The notes beneath the pieces are model-generated. The model saw only the letters and a list, made by a program, of their open reading frames with translations, did no database searches and was not told where the DNA came from. The position numbers were made by a program, and so were the translations under genes. Shown piece by piece: positions 9,143 through 19,357 of a DNA stretch of 64,000 nucleotides. The stretch is from a methane-oxidizing endosymbiont of Gigantopelta aegis (lineage in GTDB: Bacteria > Pseudomonadota > Gammaproteobacteria > Methylococcales > Methylomonadaceae): positions 766,345-830,344 of the forward strand of contig NZ_JAEHGD010000001.1 of assembly GCF_016097405.1 (NCBI RefSeq), in the 5' to 3' direction. Each line of letters begins with the position of its first letter. The stretch's first letter is position 1.

Positions 9143-9171
9143 CTAAAACCCGGCCAAGCTCCGGGTTTTAG
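9143..9171 (+). terminator. Rho-independent terminator after the hypothetical membrane protein
   Basis: The 11-bp stem CTAAAACCCGG/CCGGGTTTTAG has a 7-base loop, lies 20 bases after the stop at 9123, and includes a TTTT tract in its 3' arm. It separates this gene from metH. Confidence 0.85.
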
Positions 9172-9330
9172 TACCACCTCTAGCCCCATCACTCTGTTCT
9201 TCGCTGTTGTTTTGTTATCAATAGCTTACCCTTGATACAATACCCTGACGCACTTTCTGGCCCATACGATAACATTTGATGAAATCAGCCTGAACCTGAC
9301 ACATTCTCCAATACAAAACCTACTGACTCT

Positions 9331-12300
9331 ATGACCCGTTCCGATATTTTAAAACAACAGTTATCTCAACGTATTTTGTTTCTTGATGGTGCCATGGGTA
9401 CCATGATTCAAAATTATAAACTGGAAGAAAGTGATTATCGGGGCAGCCGCTTTGCCCATTGGCCGTCCGATTTAAAAGGCAACAATGACTTGTTATCTCT
9501 GACCCAGCCTCACATCATCAAGTCCATACATCGCGCCTATCTTGATGTCGGCTCCGATATTGTTGAAACCAATTCTTTCAATGCGACCTCTATCGCCATG
9601 GCCGATTACGGCATGGAAGATTTAGCTTATGAAATCAACTATGAATCAGCGCGTTTGGCACGCGAAGCCTGTGATGATGTTACTCAACTGACACCCGATA
9701 AGCCACGTTTTGTCGCAGGCGTACTCGGCCCGACCAACCGCACCGCCTCGATGTCACCTGATGTCAATGACCCAGGCTTCAGAAATATCAGCTTTGATGA
9801 GCTGGTCACAGCGTATACCGAAGCGGTACACGGCTTGATTGATGGTGGCGCCGATATTATTTTAATCGAAACGGTATTTGATACCTTAAATGCCAAAGCT
9901 GCTATCTTTGCTGTCGAACAATACTTTGAAACAATCGGTTTCAAATTACCCATTATGATTTCCGGCACCATCACCGATGCCTCAGGCCGAACCTTGTCGG
10001 GACAAACCGCTGCGGCATTTTTTAATTCCTTGCGCCATGCCGACCCCATTTCTATCGGCTTTAACTGCGCGCTGGGCGCTAAAGAACTGCGCCAATATAT
10101 CGAAGAGCTGGCCAATATTGCCGATACCTTTGTCTCCGCTCACCCAAATGCCGGCCTTCCGAATGAATTTGGCGAATATGATGAATCGCCGGATGATATG
10201 GCAAAAGAACTGGAAGATTGGGCTAAAAGCGGTTATCTGAATATCATTGGCGGCTGCTGCGGCACCTCACCTGATCATATTAAAGCCATTATTGAAGCAG
10301 TCGAAAAACATCCGCCACGGCAAATCCCTGATATTCAGAAACAGTGCCGTCTGGCGGGTCTGGAGCCATTAAACATCGGCCCCGACAGCTTGTTTGTCAA
10401 TGTTGGTGAACGCACCAATGTCACAGGTTCTGCCCGTTTCAAACGCCTGATTGTCGAAGAAGATTATGACACCGCGCTCGATGTCGCCAGGGAACAGGTT
10501 GAAAACGGCGCACAAATTATCGATATCAATATGGATGAAGGCATGCTGGATTCCAAGCAAGCAATGGTGCGCTTTTTGAACCTGGTTGCCGCCGAACCGG
10601 ATATCGCCAAGGTTCCGGTGATGCTAGATTCCTCAAAATGGGACATTCTCGAAGCCGGCTTGAAATGTATTCAAGGCAAAGGCGTGGTGAACTCAATTTC
10701 GATTAAAGAAGGTGAGGAAAACTTTATCCAACAGGCCAAACTGGTTCGGCGTTATGGAGCGGCCGTCATTGTTATGGCCTTCGATGAGCAAGGCCAGGCG
10801 GACACTTACCAACGTAAAGTCGAAATTTGTACTCGCGCCTATAAAATATTGACTGAAAAAGTCGGCTTTCCAGCGGAAGATATTATTTTTGATCCAAATA
10901 TCTTTGCCATTGCCACCGGTATTGAAGAACATAACAATTATGGCGTAGACTTTATTGAAGCCACTCGCACCATCAAACAAACCCTGCCCTACGCGCTGGT
11001 TTCCGGTGGTGTATCCAATGTTTCGTTCTCATTCCGCGGCAATACACCGGTTCGGGAAGCCATCCATGCCGTCTTCCTTTATCACGCCATTCAGGCCGGC
11101 ATGGATATGGGTATTGTTAACGCCAGTCAGCTGGCAATTTACGAAGATATTCCAGAAGAATTACGCAATGCAGTTGAAGATGTCGTCTTGAACCGCTCAC
11201 CAGAAGCCACCGAACGCCTGCTAGACATTGCCGAGAAATATCGCGGCGATGGCAGTGTTGCCAGTAAACCTGAAGATTTGGAATGGCGTAGCTGGCCGGT
11301 GGAAAAACGCCTGGAACACGCATTGGTTAAAGGTATTGCTGATTTTATTGAAGAAGACGCCGAAGAAGCACGCCAAACCTTCGACAAAGCCTTGCATGTT
11401 ATCGAAGGCCCTTTGATGGACGGCATGAATGTCGTCGGCGACTTATTTGGCGCCGGCAAAATGTTTTTACCTCAGGTCGTCAAATCGGCACGGGTCATGA
11501 AAAAAGCCGTTGCGCATTTAATGCCTTACATGGAAGCGGAAAAAGAGGACAAGAGCGAGCCTAACGGAAAAGTGCTAATGGCCACCGTCAAAGGCGATGT
11601 CCACGACATCGGTAAAAACATCGTTGGCGTCGTGCTGCAATGTAATAATTATGATGTTGTCGACCTTGGCGTCATGGTACCCGCCGAAACCATTCTGAAA
11701 ACAGCACGCGAAGAGAAGGTCGATATTATCGGTCTCAGTGGTCTTATTACCCCCTCTTTAGATGAAATGGTGCATGTCGCCAAAGAAATGGAACGACAAG
11801 GCTTCGAGCTTCCCTTACTGATAGGTGGGGCGACCACTTCGCGCGCCCATACGGCGGTCAAAATAGAACCCCATTACCACGCGCCTACGGTTTATGTCGT
11901 CGATGCCTCCCGCTGTGTCAATGTTGTCAATTCCTTGCTGAGTGATGAGCTTAGCTCAGATTATGTGGCTAAAATCAGACAAGAATACGCTCAAGTTCGA
12001 GAACGTCACAAAGGACGCAAGGCGAAAAACCAGCAATTCTCGCTGGAACAAGCACGAAAAAACCGCTTTCGCTACCGCGATGAACATCAACCCATAAAGC
12101 CGACTTTCTTGGGCACTAAAGTCATCGATAATTTTGACCTTAAACAACTTATCCCCTATATCGACTGGACACCATTTTTCCAAACCTGGGAATTATCGGG
12201 GAAATATCCTGCGATTCTGGATGACAAGCTGGTGGGTGAAGAAGCGAAAAAACTTTTTAAAGACGCCAAACAGATGTTGGATAAAATTGTCAACGAGGGC

Positions 12301-13005
12301 TGGCTGAAAGGACGTGCCGTGATTGGCTTTTTCCCGGCTAACAGTCAGGGCGACGACATTATCCTGTATACAGATGATGATCGCCATGAAAAACGGGCAA
12401 TACTGCACCATTTACGCCAACAAAATATGAAAGCGCCAGGCAAGCCAAATTATTGCTTATCTGACTTTATCGCACCCGTTGAAAGTGGTAAAAAAGATTA
12501 CCTAGGTGCCTTTGCAGTCACTACCGGCATCGGCATTGAAGACAAATTAGCTGAATTTGAACGTGACCATGATGATTATAATAGCATCATGCTAAAAGCA
12601 CTGGCCGATCGTCTAGCGGAAGCCTTTGCCGAATACCTGCATCAGCAGGTACGCAAAACACATTGGGGTTATGCTAAAGACGAACAGCTGGAAAATTCAG
12701 ATTTAATTGCTGAAAACTACCAGGGTATTCGGCCAGCACCAGGTTATCCTGCCTGCCCCGATCACACCGAGAAAGAAAAGCTGTTTGAACTTCTTAACGT
12801 TACCGAAAACACCAGCATTGAATTGACCGAAAGTTTCGCCATGATGCCTGCTTCCGCCGTGAGCGGCTGGTATTTTGCCCATCCGGAATCACAGTATTTT
12901 AATGTTGGCAAAATTGGTCGCGATCAATTGAAAGATTATGCACATCGTAAAGATATGATTGAAGAGGTTGCCGAACGTTGGTTATCCGCCCATTTATTTC
13001 ACTGA
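9331..13005 (+). CDS. metH: Cobalamin-dependent methionine synthase
   Basis: MetH transfers the methyl group of methyl-tetrahydrofolate to homocysteine through cob(I)alamin, giving methionine. The 1224-residue protein matches the family's length and module order: the homocysteine domain ([13 protein letters not shown] near residue 17; zinc Cys in NCALGAK and GGCCGTS), the pterin domain ([11 protein letters not shown] near 350), the cobalamin domain with [10 protein letters not shown] near 755 supplying the lower His ligand, and the C-terminal reactivation domain ([15 protein letters not shown]). In a methanotroph it also links C1 units to the methyl cycle. No cobalamin riboswitch is apparent in the 159-base upstream gap. 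The YqhA-like gene follows two bases after the stop. Confidence 0.98.
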   Translation: MTRSDILKQQLSQRILFLDGAMGTMIQNYKLEESDYRGSRFAHWPSDLKGNNDLLSLTQPHIIKSIHRAYLDVGSDIVETNSFNATSIAMADYGMEDLAYEINYESARLAREACDDVTQLTPDKPRFVAGVLGPTNRTASMSPDVNDPGFRNISFDELVTAYTEAVHGLIDGGADIILIETVFDTLNAKAAIFAVEQYFETIGFKLPIMISGTITDASGRTLSGQTAAAFFNSLRHADPISIGFNCALGAKELRQYIEELANIADTFVSAHPNAGLPNEFGEYDESPDDMAKELEDWAKSGYLNIIGGCCGTSPDHIKAIIEAVEKHPPRQIPDIQKQCRLAGLEPLNIGPDSLFVNVGERTNVTGSARFKRLIVEEDYDTALDVAREQVENGAQIIDINMDEGMLDSKQAMVRFLNLVAAEPDIAKVPVMLDSSKWDILEAGLKCIQGKGVVNSISIKEGEENFIQQAKLVRRYGAAVIVMAFDEQGQADTYQRKVEICTRAYKILTEKVGFPAEDIIFDPNIFAIATGIEEHNNYGVDFIEATRTIKQTLPYALVSGGVSNVSFSFRGNTPVREAIHAVFLYHAIQAGMDMGIVNASQLAIYEDIPEELRNAVEDVVLNRSPEATERLLDIAEKYRGDGSVASKPEDLEWRSWPVEKRLEHALVKGIADFIEEDAEEARQTFDKALHVIEGPLMDGMNVVGDLFGAGKMFLPQVVKSARVMKKAVAHLMPYMEAEKEDKSEPNGKVLMATVKGDVHDIGKNIVGVVLQCNNYDVVDLGVMVPAETILKTAREEKVDIIGLSGLITPSLDEMVHVAKEMERQGFELPLLIGGATTSRAHTAVKIEPHYHAPTVYVVDASRCVNVVNSLLSDELSSDYVAKIRQEYAQVRERHKGRKAKNQQFSLEQARKNRFRYRDEHQPIKPTFLGTKVIDNFDLKQLIPYIDWTPFFQTWELSGKYPAILDDKLVGEEAKKLFKDAKQMLDKIVNEGWLKGRAVIGFFPANSQGDDIILYTDDDRHEKRAILHHLRQQNMKAPGKPNYCLSDFIAPVESGKKDYLGAFAVTTGIGIEDKLAEFERDHDDYNSIMLKALADRLAEAFAEYLHQQVRKTHWGYAKDEQLENSDLIAENYQGIRPAPGYPACPDHTEKEKLFELLNVTENTSIELTESFAMMPASAVSGWYFAHPESQYFNVGKIGRDQLKDYAHRKDMIEEVAERWLSAHLFH

Positions 13006-13007
13006 TC

Positions 13008-13517
13008 ATGAATAAACTGGAACAGACACTCGAAAAATTTATGTACGCCAGCCGCTGGCTGTTAGGTCCAGTTTATCTTGGACTCAGCCTAATTTTATTG
13101 ATGCTGACAATTAAATTTTTTCAGGAAATCATTCATTTTATTCCGTATTTATTGACCATGTCAGAATCGGAACTGATTTTGAAAATCCTGACTCTAGTTG
13201 ACCTGACTCTAGTCGGCAGTCTAACCGTTATTGTCATGTTTAGCGGTTATGAAAACTTTGTCTCTCAACTCGACATCGGCAAAAAAACCGAGAAACTGGA
13301 TTGGCTTGGCACCCACGATTACGGCTCACTCAAACTGAAAGTCGCCTCATCCATTGTTGCCATTTCATCGATTCATTTATTAAAGATATTCATGAATGTG
13401 CAGGATACCGATAGCGACAAAATAAAATGGTATGTCATTACCCACATGACCTTAGTCGTTTCCGCTTTGTTAATGGCTGTTATGGACAAAATCAGTCGCC
13501 ACCCAAGCCAAAAATGA
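13008..13517 (+). CDS. UPF0114 / YqhA family membrane protein
   Basis: A 169-residue inner-membrane protein starting at 13008, two bases after metH. YqhA-family features are the N-terminal [17 protein letters not shown] helix, the [26 protein letters not shown] segment and the [21 protein letters not shown] segment, giving about four membrane helices. The family's role is unknown. Tight spacing with metH and the four-base ATGA overlap with the following glutaredoxin-like gene argue for one transcript. Confidence 0.9.
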   Translation: MNKLEQTLEKFMYASRWLLGPVYLGLSLILLMLTIKFFQEIIHFIPYLLTMSESELILKILTLVDLTLVGSLTVIVMFSGYENFVSQLDIGKKTEKLDWLGTHDYGSLKLKVASSIVAISSIHLLKIFMNVQDTDSDKIKWYVITHMTLVVSALLMAVMDKISRHPSQK

Positions 13518-13753
13518 ACACATATTATTTATTTTCCACCACCGGCTGCCATCTGTGTGAACAGGCCGAACAGTTGCTGCAAACATTGCCTGAACCTGTG
13601 GACTATTCGATTAAAGACATCACCGATAATGAAGAATGGATGTCACGTTACGGCATCCGTATTCCAGTTTTGCATCATAAAACTAGCGCGGATGAATTGA
13701 ACTGGCCTTTTGACGCGGACTCTCTGCGACACTTTATTCAACACCATGCCTGA
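13514..13753 (+). CDS. Glutaredoxin-like protein (DUF836 type)
   Basis: A 79-residue thioredoxin-fold protein. It begins with a beta strand leading straight into the redox motif CHLC (residues 12-15) and has the cis-Pro region RIPVLHHK typical of glutaredoxin-like DUF836 proteins. It probably reduces disulfides or mixed glutathione disulfides in the cytoplasm. The start at 13514 overlaps the YqhA stop as ATGA; an upstream in-frame ATG would run inside that gene. Its substrate is unknown. Confidence 0.85.
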   Translation: MNTYYLFSTTGCHLCEQAEQLLQTLPEPVDYSIKDITDNEEWMSRYGIRIPVLHHKTSADELNWPFDADSLRHFIQHHA

Positions 13754-13839
13754 TTCTCGTTTAGCATTCATTTTGCCTATCCCCTTGCATAACACTAAAA
13801 GTTATTGAGTAACTACTTGCCCGTTAATCATTTAGTGGA

Positions 13840-13932
13840 CGTAGGGTATTGATTGTTCAGGCTTGTGCAACATGGATGTTGCACAGAGCTACATGGATGT
13901 ATCTACGCGTCCTGAAAAATCAATACCCTACG
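13840..13932. repeat. Covarying hairpin repeat, copy B
   Basis: A 22-base outer stem (13840-13861 with 13911-13932, one mismatch) encloses the inner hairpin TGTGCAAC (13864-13871)/GTTGCACA (13878-13885) with loop ATGGAT, then CTACATGGATGTATCTACG. Inner and outer stems differ in sequence from copy A but stay paired. It fills most of the 289-base gap 13754-14042; the flanks carry GTAACTACT on the left and AGGAGTTAC on the right, a further partly paired outer arm. Confidence 0.87.
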
Positions 13933-14042
13933 CCCAGTATTTCTGAAGGCGTGAGGAGTTACGTTATTGAAATATCAAATAGATATTGCAATACTACCCG
14001 CTATACACATAAAAATGATACCGTCCTAGCCCTTTAAATATT

Positions 14043-15566
14043 ATGACAATAATTCGCGAACACGATTTTATCCAAAGCATTGCCGATGCCCTGCAATTTA
14101 TTTCCTACTATCATCCCAAAGATTTTATTCAGGCCATGCACCAAGCCTACCTGGCCGAACAAAACCCAGCCGCTAAAGACGCCATTGCCCAAATTCTGAT
14201 TAACTCTCGCCTGTGCGCTGAAGGCCATCGACCTATTTGCCAAGACACCGGCATCGTCAATGTATTTTTAAGCATCGGCATGTCTGTACAATGGGATACA
14301 CAACGTAGTATTGAGGATATGGTCAATGAGGCTGTACACAGAGCTTACACCCATCCCGACAATATTCTCAGGGCTTCGGTTCTGGCTGATCCTGCCGGTA
14401 AACGACAAAATACCGGCGATAACACGCCTGCTATTACGCATATGACGCTAGTGCCGGGCAATACCATTAGTGTAAATATTGCCGCTAAAGGGGGCGGCTC
14501 CGAAGCGAAAAGTAAATTTATCATGCTCAACCCGTCCGACAGCATTGTTGACTGGGTGCTGAAAACAGTCCCTAGCATGGGCGCAGGTTGGTGTCCGCCA
14601 GGTATTTTAGGCATCGGTATCGGTGGCACTGCCGAAAAAGCCATGCTGATGGCGAAACAAGCCTGCATGGAAAATATCGATATCCAAGACCTGATTGCAC
14701 GTGGCCCCAGCAACACCATTGAAGCGTTACGTCTGGAATTGTATGAAAAAGTCAATGCGCTTGGCATCGGCGCACAGGGGCTGGGTGGTTTGACAACTGT
14801 GCTGGATGTCAAAATTCACGATTACCCTTGTCACGCCGCCAATAAACCGGTTGCGATGATCCCTAATTGTGCGGCGACCCGACACGCCCATTTTACATTG
14901 GATGGCTCAGGCCCTGCCGAATTAAGCCCACCTGAACTTGCTGACTGGCCTGAAATCAGTCAGCACGGTTCAAATAGCGCAAGACGTGTCAACCTGGATA
15001 CGCTGACCAAACAAGACGTGCAAGACTGGAAACCTGGCGAATCCCTACTGTTAAGCGGCACCTTACTCACTGCCCGGGATGCCGCACATAAACGACTGGT
15101 TGACATGCTTGAGCGCGGTGAACCTTTACCTGTCGATTTCAACAACAAGTTTATTTATTACGTAGGTCCAGTTGATCCGGTCGGCGATGAAGTGGTCGGC
15201 CCTGCTGGCCCAACCACTGCGACGCGAATGGATAAATTTACCCCCATCATGCTGGAAAAAACCGGCTTAATCGGCATGATTGGGAAAGCCGAACGTAGTC
15301 CTGAAGCCATTGCCGCCATCAAACAGCACCATGCCGTATCCTTGATTGCCATCGGTGGTGCTGCTTATCTGGTATCAAAAGCAATCCGCAAAGCAAAAAT
15401 TGTCGCCTTTGCCGATTTAGGCATGGAAGCCATACACGAATTTACCGTCGAAAATATGCCGGTTACTGTCGCCGTTGATAGCCATGGCGTCTCTATCCAT
15501 GCTCAAGCCCCTAAACTGTGGCAAGCAAAAATCGGAAAAATACCTGTTACTCTGGAGTCTCGTTAA
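14043..15566 (+). CDS. fumA: Class I (iron-sulfur) fumarate hydratase
   Basis: It hydrates fumarate to L-malate in the TCA cycle using an oxygen-sensitive 4Fe-4S cluster. The 507-residue protein holds both class I domains in one chain: the N-terminal Fumerase domain with [10 protein letters not shown] (Cys near 76) and [16 protein letters not shown], and the C-terminal domain with [34 protein letters not shown] provides a further conserved Cys. The size is shorter than E. coli FumA (548), mostly at the N-terminus. It is not related to the fumC type. The next gene, manB, overlaps its stop by one base. Confidence 0.93.
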   Translation: MTIIREHDFIQSIADALQFISYYHPKDFIQAMHQAYLAEQNPAAKDAIAQILINSRLCAEGHRPICQDTGIVNVFLSIGMSVQWDTQRSIEDMVNEAVHRAYTHPDNILRASVLADPAGKRQNTGDNTPAITHMTLVPGNTISVNIAAKGGGSEAKSKFIMLNPSDSIVDWVLKTVPSMGAGWCPPGILGIGIGGTAEKAMLMAKQACMENIDIQDLIARGPSNTIEALRLELYEKVNALGIGAQGLGGLTTVLDVKIHDYPCHAANKPVAMIPNCAATRHAHFTLDGSGPAELSPPELADWPEISQHGSNSARRVNLDTLTKQDVQDWKPGESLLLSGTLLTARDAAHKRLVDMLERGEPLPVDFNNKFIYYVGPVDPVGDEVVGPAGPTTATRMDKFTPIMLEKTGLIGMIGKAERSPEAIAAIKQHHAVSLIAIGGAAYLVSKAIRKAKIVAFADLGMEAIHEFTVENMPVTVAVDSHGVSIHAQAPKLWQAKIGKIPVTLESR

Positions 15567-16939
15567 TGGAAAAACTCAGCTGTTTCAAAGCCTACGATAT
15601 ACGCGGTCAATTAGGCTCTGAGCTTAATGAAGACATTGCCTATCGCATTGGCCGGGCAACTGGTCAATACCTTAATGCCCAACAAATAGCTATTGGTGGT
15701 GATATACGCCTTAGCTCTGAAGCCTTAAAACAAGCTGTCGCCAACGGCTTGATGGATGCCGGCACCGATGTCATCGATATAGGCATGACCGGCACCGAAG
15801 AAATTTATTTTGCCGCTCAACATCTGCCTGTCGATGGCGCAATCGAAATTACCGCCAGCCACAATCCAATGGATTATAACGGCATGAAACTGGTTCGAAA
15901 AAATGCCCGCCCGATCAGTGGCGATACCGGACTTCATGACATCCGGCGGCTCGCCGAGTCGCAAAATTTCAAGGCACCAAGCTCGCCGGGCACATTATCC
16001 AGACAATCGATTCTGGAGCCTTATATCGATCATTTGATGGGCTATATCAATTCTGACAATATCAGCCCTTTAAAATTAGTCGTTAATGCCGGTAATGGCG
16101 CGGCGGGCCATGTTATTGATGCCTTGGAAGAAAAATTTCAACAACAACGGATCCCGATTAAATTTATAAAAGTGCATCATCAACCCGATGGCACCTTCCC
16201 TCATGGTATCCCTAATCCACTACTGCCCGAATGTAGACAGGATACCACCGATGCCGTCATCAAACATCGGGCCGATATGGGAATCGCTTGGGACGGCGAT
16301 TTTGATCGTTGCTTTTTATTTGATGAAAAAGGCCAATTTATCGAAGGCTACTATATTGTAGGGCTATTAGCCGAAGCCTTTCTGAAAAAATATCCGGGTA
16401 GTAAAATCATCCATGACCCTCGGCTCACCTGGAACACTATCGAATGCGTAAAGAAAAGTGGCGGCATTTCGGTTCAATCAAAAACAGGTCACGCCTTTAT
16501 CAAAGAACGAATGCGCAAAGAAGATGCCATTTATGGTGGCGAGATGAGCGCACATCATTATTTTCGTGATTTTGCCTACTGCGACAGCGGCATGATTCCA
16601 TGGTTATTGGTTGCTGAATTATTATCGATAAAAAAGCAAACATTATCCGAACTTGTCGAACAACGCATACAAGCGTTTCCATCTTCTGGCGAAATTAACT
16701 CCCGACTGAAAAACCCCAACGCATCTATCGCCAGAGTCAGACAGGCTTACGAAAAAGATGCACTTAACACGGATGAAACAGATGGCATCAGCCTGGAATT
16801 TGAGCAATGGCGCTTTAATCTACGTGCATCGAATACTGAACCTGTGGTCAGGTTAAATGTTGAATCTCGGGGCAACCCCGCTTTAATGCAACAAAAAACT
16901 CAGGAAATTCTAGGGGCTGTTGCCATTTCACATAGGTAA
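15566..16939 (+). CDS. manB: Phosphomannomutase/phosphoglucomutase with IS-replaced C-terminus
   Basis: It interconverts mannose-6-P and mannose-1-P (often also the glucose forms) for GDP-mannose and polysaccharide synthesis. Motifs seen: [14 protein letters not shown] with the phosphoserine near residue 96, the metal loop DGDFDRCF near 244, the sugar loop [10 protein letters not shown] near 327, and phosphate loop [12 protein letters not shown] near 425. The start at 15566 overlaps the fumarase stop. IS5 copy 3 inserted at codon 449: the native end DLLRQEY (17768-17790) is replaced by GAVAISHR. Removing the IS and one CTAG gives 456 residues, the same length as E. coli ManB. All catalytic loops precede the insertion, so activity may survive. 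Confidence 0.93.
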   Translation: MEKLSCFKAYDIRGQLGSELNEDIAYRIGRATGQYLNAQQIAIGGDIRLSSEALKQAVANGLMDAGTDVIDIGMTGTEEIYFAAQHLPVDGAIEITASHNPMDYNGMKLVRKNARPISGDTGLHDIRRLAESQNFKAPSSPGTLSRQSILEPYIDHLMGYINSDNISPLKLVVNAGNGAAGHVIDALEEKFQQQRIPIKFIKVHHQPDGTFPHGIPNPLLPECRQDTTDAVIKHRADMGIAWDGDFDRCFLFDEKGQFIEGYYIVGLLAEAFLKKYPGSKIIHDPRLTWNTIECVKKSGGISVQSKTGHAFIKERMRKEDAIYGGEMSAHHYFRDFAYCDSGMIPWLLVAELLSIKKQTLSELVEQRIQAFPSSGEINSRLKNPNASIARVRQAYEKDALNTDETDGISLEFEQWRFNLRASNTEPVVRLNVESRGNPALMQQKTQEILGAVAISHR

Positions 16940-17763
16940 CCATAAAAAGGCGCAAGCCAGAGCGATAGAGCCTTCAAAATTTCGTTTGAGTTTGTCATAT
17001 CGCGTGGCGATCGCTCTGAAATGCTTAAGTCTTGCAAACACATTTTCAACGAGATGGCGATATTTGTAGAGACACCAATCCATTTCATCATTTCCCCGAG
17101 TTGAATTCTTTTTCTTGGGATAACAGGAACAGCCCCTTTGTCTTTAATTTGAAGACGTAATGCTTCACTGTCATAGCCTCTGTCAGCAACTATATAGTCA
17201 CCTTTTGGGAGCTCTGCAACTAATTTCGGTGCTTCTTTACAGTCATGAACTTCGCCGCCTGTCACTGAGAAATGAATAGGAAGACCACAGGCATCAACGG
17301 CCATATGAATTTTACTGGTGTTCCCGGCGACAGATTTCCCTATCGCTGTTTCTTGTTCACAGGCCGCACCACTACTATGCTGATGTGCTTTCACAATACT
17401 CCCATCAATAAATTCCCATTCCAGGTCTGGATCAACAACCAAGGCGTTAAAAATACCCATCAGTTTTTTCTTTACGAGACCAGTCATTGAATCGTTTATA
17501 TACCGCATTCCAATTACCAAAAGCCGTGGGTAAATCTCTCCAGGGACAACCTACTCGCAAGCGATAAAAAATACCTTCGACTGTTTTTCGAAGACAAGGT
17601 TTGTCATAAATTCCCATTTTCAACATAATTATCTTCAGTTTCTCCCAAAGTTCATCCGTAAGCATTTGTCGGGGCATAGTTTGCTTGTTTTTGAGTCAAA
17701 ATAAACAATCTATGTGGCGGAGTTATTGAATTTCAAGGGGGATTTTCAAAACGGCAACAGCCC
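16914..17763 (-). mobile_element. IS5-family insertion sequence, copy 3 (longest copy, 850 bp)
   Basis: It has complete inverted repeats (GGGCTGTTGCC / GGCAACAGCCC) and CTAG duplications at 16910-16913 and 17764-17767. This is the only copy without a large deletion. It lies in manB on the opposite strand to that gene. Reconstruction across the site gives an in-frame manB end, which proves the insertion point. Confidence 0.95.
16928..17677 (-). pseudogene. IS5-family transposase, copy 3 (frameshifted near the C-terminus)
   Basis: Frame A (17677 to 17447) encodes MPRQMLTDELWEKLK through WSRKEKTDGYF. Frame B (from about 17487) encodes LMGIFNALVVDPDLEWEFID, with the first Asp, through VADRGYDS. 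A and B meet at a six-A tract where copy 2 has five A and reads through, so slippage could fuse them. A second run, at about 17109-17113, has five T instead of six, shifting the end to [11 protein letters not shown] and losing [12 protein letters not shown] with the catalytic Glu. The copy is probably inactive. Confidence 0.88.
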
Positions 17764-17787
17764 CTAGATTTATTGCGTCAAGAATAT

Positions 17788-17849
17788 TAACCCAGCCCTG
17801 CCATTATAGTGTCATACAACTACAAGTTATTGACGGCAAAACTGGGTAA
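17788..17849. repeat. Short inverted-repeat element, compact relative of 5800-6054
   Basis: TAACCCAGCC at the left and CTGGGTAA at the right form terminal arms. The interior has GTTATTGACGGCAAAAC, close to GTTATTGACGACAAAGC at 6023-6039. The arms of the 5800-6054 element are here side by side without the nested hairpin. The first TAA is the displaced native stop of manB. The 331-base gap to the lipoprotein also holds a terminator and a MITE. Confidence 0.6.
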
Positions 17850-17890
17850 AAAAGAGCCTGGATGGCACTTTTTCAAATTTTATCCAGGCT
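17848..17890 (-). terminator. Rho-independent terminator of the lipoprotein gene, displaced by a MITE
   Basis: The 9-bp stem AGCCTGGAT (17855-17863)/ATCCAGGCT (17882-17890) is followed on the minus strand by CTTTTTT. It points the same way as the lipoprotein gene ending at 18095. The MITE at 17899-18088 now lies between stop and terminator. Confidence 0.65.
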
Positions 17891-17898
17891 TCTATGTA

Positions 17899-18088
17899 AT
17901 ACCAATCCCAATATATTTATATCTAAAGTAAATCGGATTCCTCTCGTTCCCACGCTCCGGCGTGGGAACGCTTGTAGTGACGTTGTACGTCACGAGACGC
18001 TGGAGCATCCCGATATGCATTCCCACGTATAACGTAGGAACGAGGAAAAATGGGCTTTATTAGAATGAGTATTTATTGGGATTGGTAT
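17899..18088. repeat. MITE-like 190-bp inverted-repeat element
   Basis: Perfect 15-bp ends ATACCAATCCCAATA (17899-17913) and TATTGGGATTGGTAT (18074-18088) are bordered by TAA on both sides, a likely target duplication. Inside are several palindromes, notably CGTTCCCACGC/GCGTGGGAACG (17945-17955 with 17960-17970) and GTGACGT/ACGTCAC. It has no coding capacity. GTTCCCACGC-type repeats are common in gammaproteobacterial genomes from my general knowledge. Confidence 0.85.
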
Positions 18089-18094
18089 AACTGA

Positions 18095-18484
18095 TTATTT
18101 TTCTTTTTCCATAATGATCGCAGCATAGCAATTCATTATACTTTCCGTATAATTTGCATGTGCATCCGACAAAGCTTTAGGTGAACCGAAGTCCTGCCGT
18201 AATTCTTCGAGTGTTTTCTTAGGATCTTCGCTCTTATGCAAATTCAGCATTTTTGTATAATTTTGATAAGCTGCCATCCTATCAGGGTCAAAAGGAAACA
18301 TACCCGGCATGTTTTTCGCTGTTAAATCTACGACACAATCAGTCATATGCTGCGGATCAATTTTATAATCTGCGACATCTTTTTCTGACTTCATCTGCTC
18401 CAAAACAGCTTCCTCATAATGCTGTTTATCCGAACATCCCGCTAAAAAACTGGCAACACCTAGCACTAATAAAAATTTTTTCAT
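18095..18484 (-). CDS. Small lipoprotein of unknown function
   Basis: A 129-residue protein. The start at 18484 gives a textbook lipoprotein signal, MKKFLLVLGVASFLAGC, with lipobox LAGC and Asp absent at +2 (Ser follows Cys), which predicts outer-membrane sorting. A longer in-frame start at 18526 would bury the signal. The mature part is charged and helical and has two further Cys (TDCVVD and MNCYAA) that could form a disulfide. I recognise no domain. A MITE begins six bases after its stop. Confidence 0.78.
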   Translation of the reverse strand: MKKFLLVLGVASFLAGCSDKQHYEEAVLEQMKSEKDVADYKIDPQHMTDCVVDLTAKNMPGMFPFDPDRMAAYQNYTKMLNLHKSEDPKKTLEELRQDFGSPKALSDAHANYTESIMNCYAAIIMEKEK

Positions 18485-18551
18485 ATTTTCTTCATTTAAA
18501 CATCTACAACCAGGCATTAAAAACAATGCCCATCACTTTACTTAAAATAAA

Positions 18552-19319
18552 TCACTGCGCCTGACTAATTTCCTCCATGGCTTTCTTTATCCAGGCCGCC
18601 GCCTCTTCATTGATTTCCTTAGCTTTTTTACCCTTAACCGAAATTATAGGTCCGATTTTAACTTTAATGACTCCAGGGTATTTTAAGAAACTGTTTCTAG
18701 GCCAAAACTCTCCAGCATTATGTGCAATCGGCAAAACAGGGTAGCCCGATTTTTGCGCCAGCATAGCGCCACCGGCGTTGAATTTTTTATTCTCGCCTGG
18801 TGCCGCCCGTGTTCCTTCCGGAAACACAATAACAAACAAACCCTCTTGTAAACGCTGTGTACCCTGCTCTATCAACATTTTCAAAGCTTCGCGTTGATTC
18901 TTCCTGTCTATGGCAATCGGCTTTAATGTCGCTAATGCCCACCCCCCTATTGGAATCCAGGTTAACGATTTTTTTAATACAGCCGTCTGGCGAGGTAAAA
19001 AAAGTCTGAGCGCGACGGTTTCCCAAGCAGATTGATGCTTACATAACACCACACAAGGTTGGTCTTGGAGGATATTCTCTATGCCCTCAATACTATAACT
19101 CAACCCACAGGTGACTTTCAAAACCGCTAATAACCATTTGACCCAAAGCTTAGATAATTTATACCGAACCTCAAAAGGCAGGATAACACACAGTAAAATT
19201 ATCGGACCAAATATCACAGTCGAAACAATGATATACAAAAAGAACAGGGTTGAACCAATATATACGCGTAAATTATTCTTTTTTGATTCCTGAGTCTGTC
19301 GTTTCATGCTCTCTACCAA
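18552..19319 (-). CDS. plsC: 1-acyl-sn-glycerol-3-phosphate acyltransferase (PlsC family)
   Basis: It acylates lysophosphatidic acid to phosphatidic acid in the inner membrane. The 255-residue protein has an N-terminal membrane anchor (YIGSTLFFLYIIVSTVIFG), the catalytic block CKHQSAWET near residues 96-104 (an H-x4-E variant of the H-x4-D motif) and FPEGTRA near 168. The second ATG, at 19307 (MKRQ), is an alternative start. It follows glyS by 38 bases and is the third gene of glyQ-glyS-plsC. Confidence 0.92.
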   Translation of the reverse strand: MVESMKRQTQESKKNNLRVYIGSTLFFLYIIVSTVIFGPIILLCVILPFEVRYKLSKLWVKWLLAVLKVTCGLSYSIEGIENILQDQPCVVLCKHQSAWETVALRLFLPRQTAVLKKSLTWIPIGGWALATLKPIAIDRKNQREALKMLIEQGTQRLQEGLFVIVFPEGTRAAPGENKKFNAGGAMLAQKSGYPVLPIAHNAGEFWPRNSFLKYPGVIKVKIGPIISVKGKKAKEINEEAAAWIKKAMEEISQAQ

Positions 19320-19357
19320 AGTAAAATGCTAGCCATTTTTTATCGCAGCTAACACGC

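Noticed and set aside
9172-9330. Cobalamin riboswitch or tRNA upstream of metH
   Set aside because: No B12-box-like sequence, pseudoknot arms or cloverleaf pairing could be found in this 159-base gap.
13849-14037. 62-codon frame overlapping the gap before the fumarase gene
   Set aside because: It lies in hairpin repeat copy B and has no ribosome site or protein-like composition.
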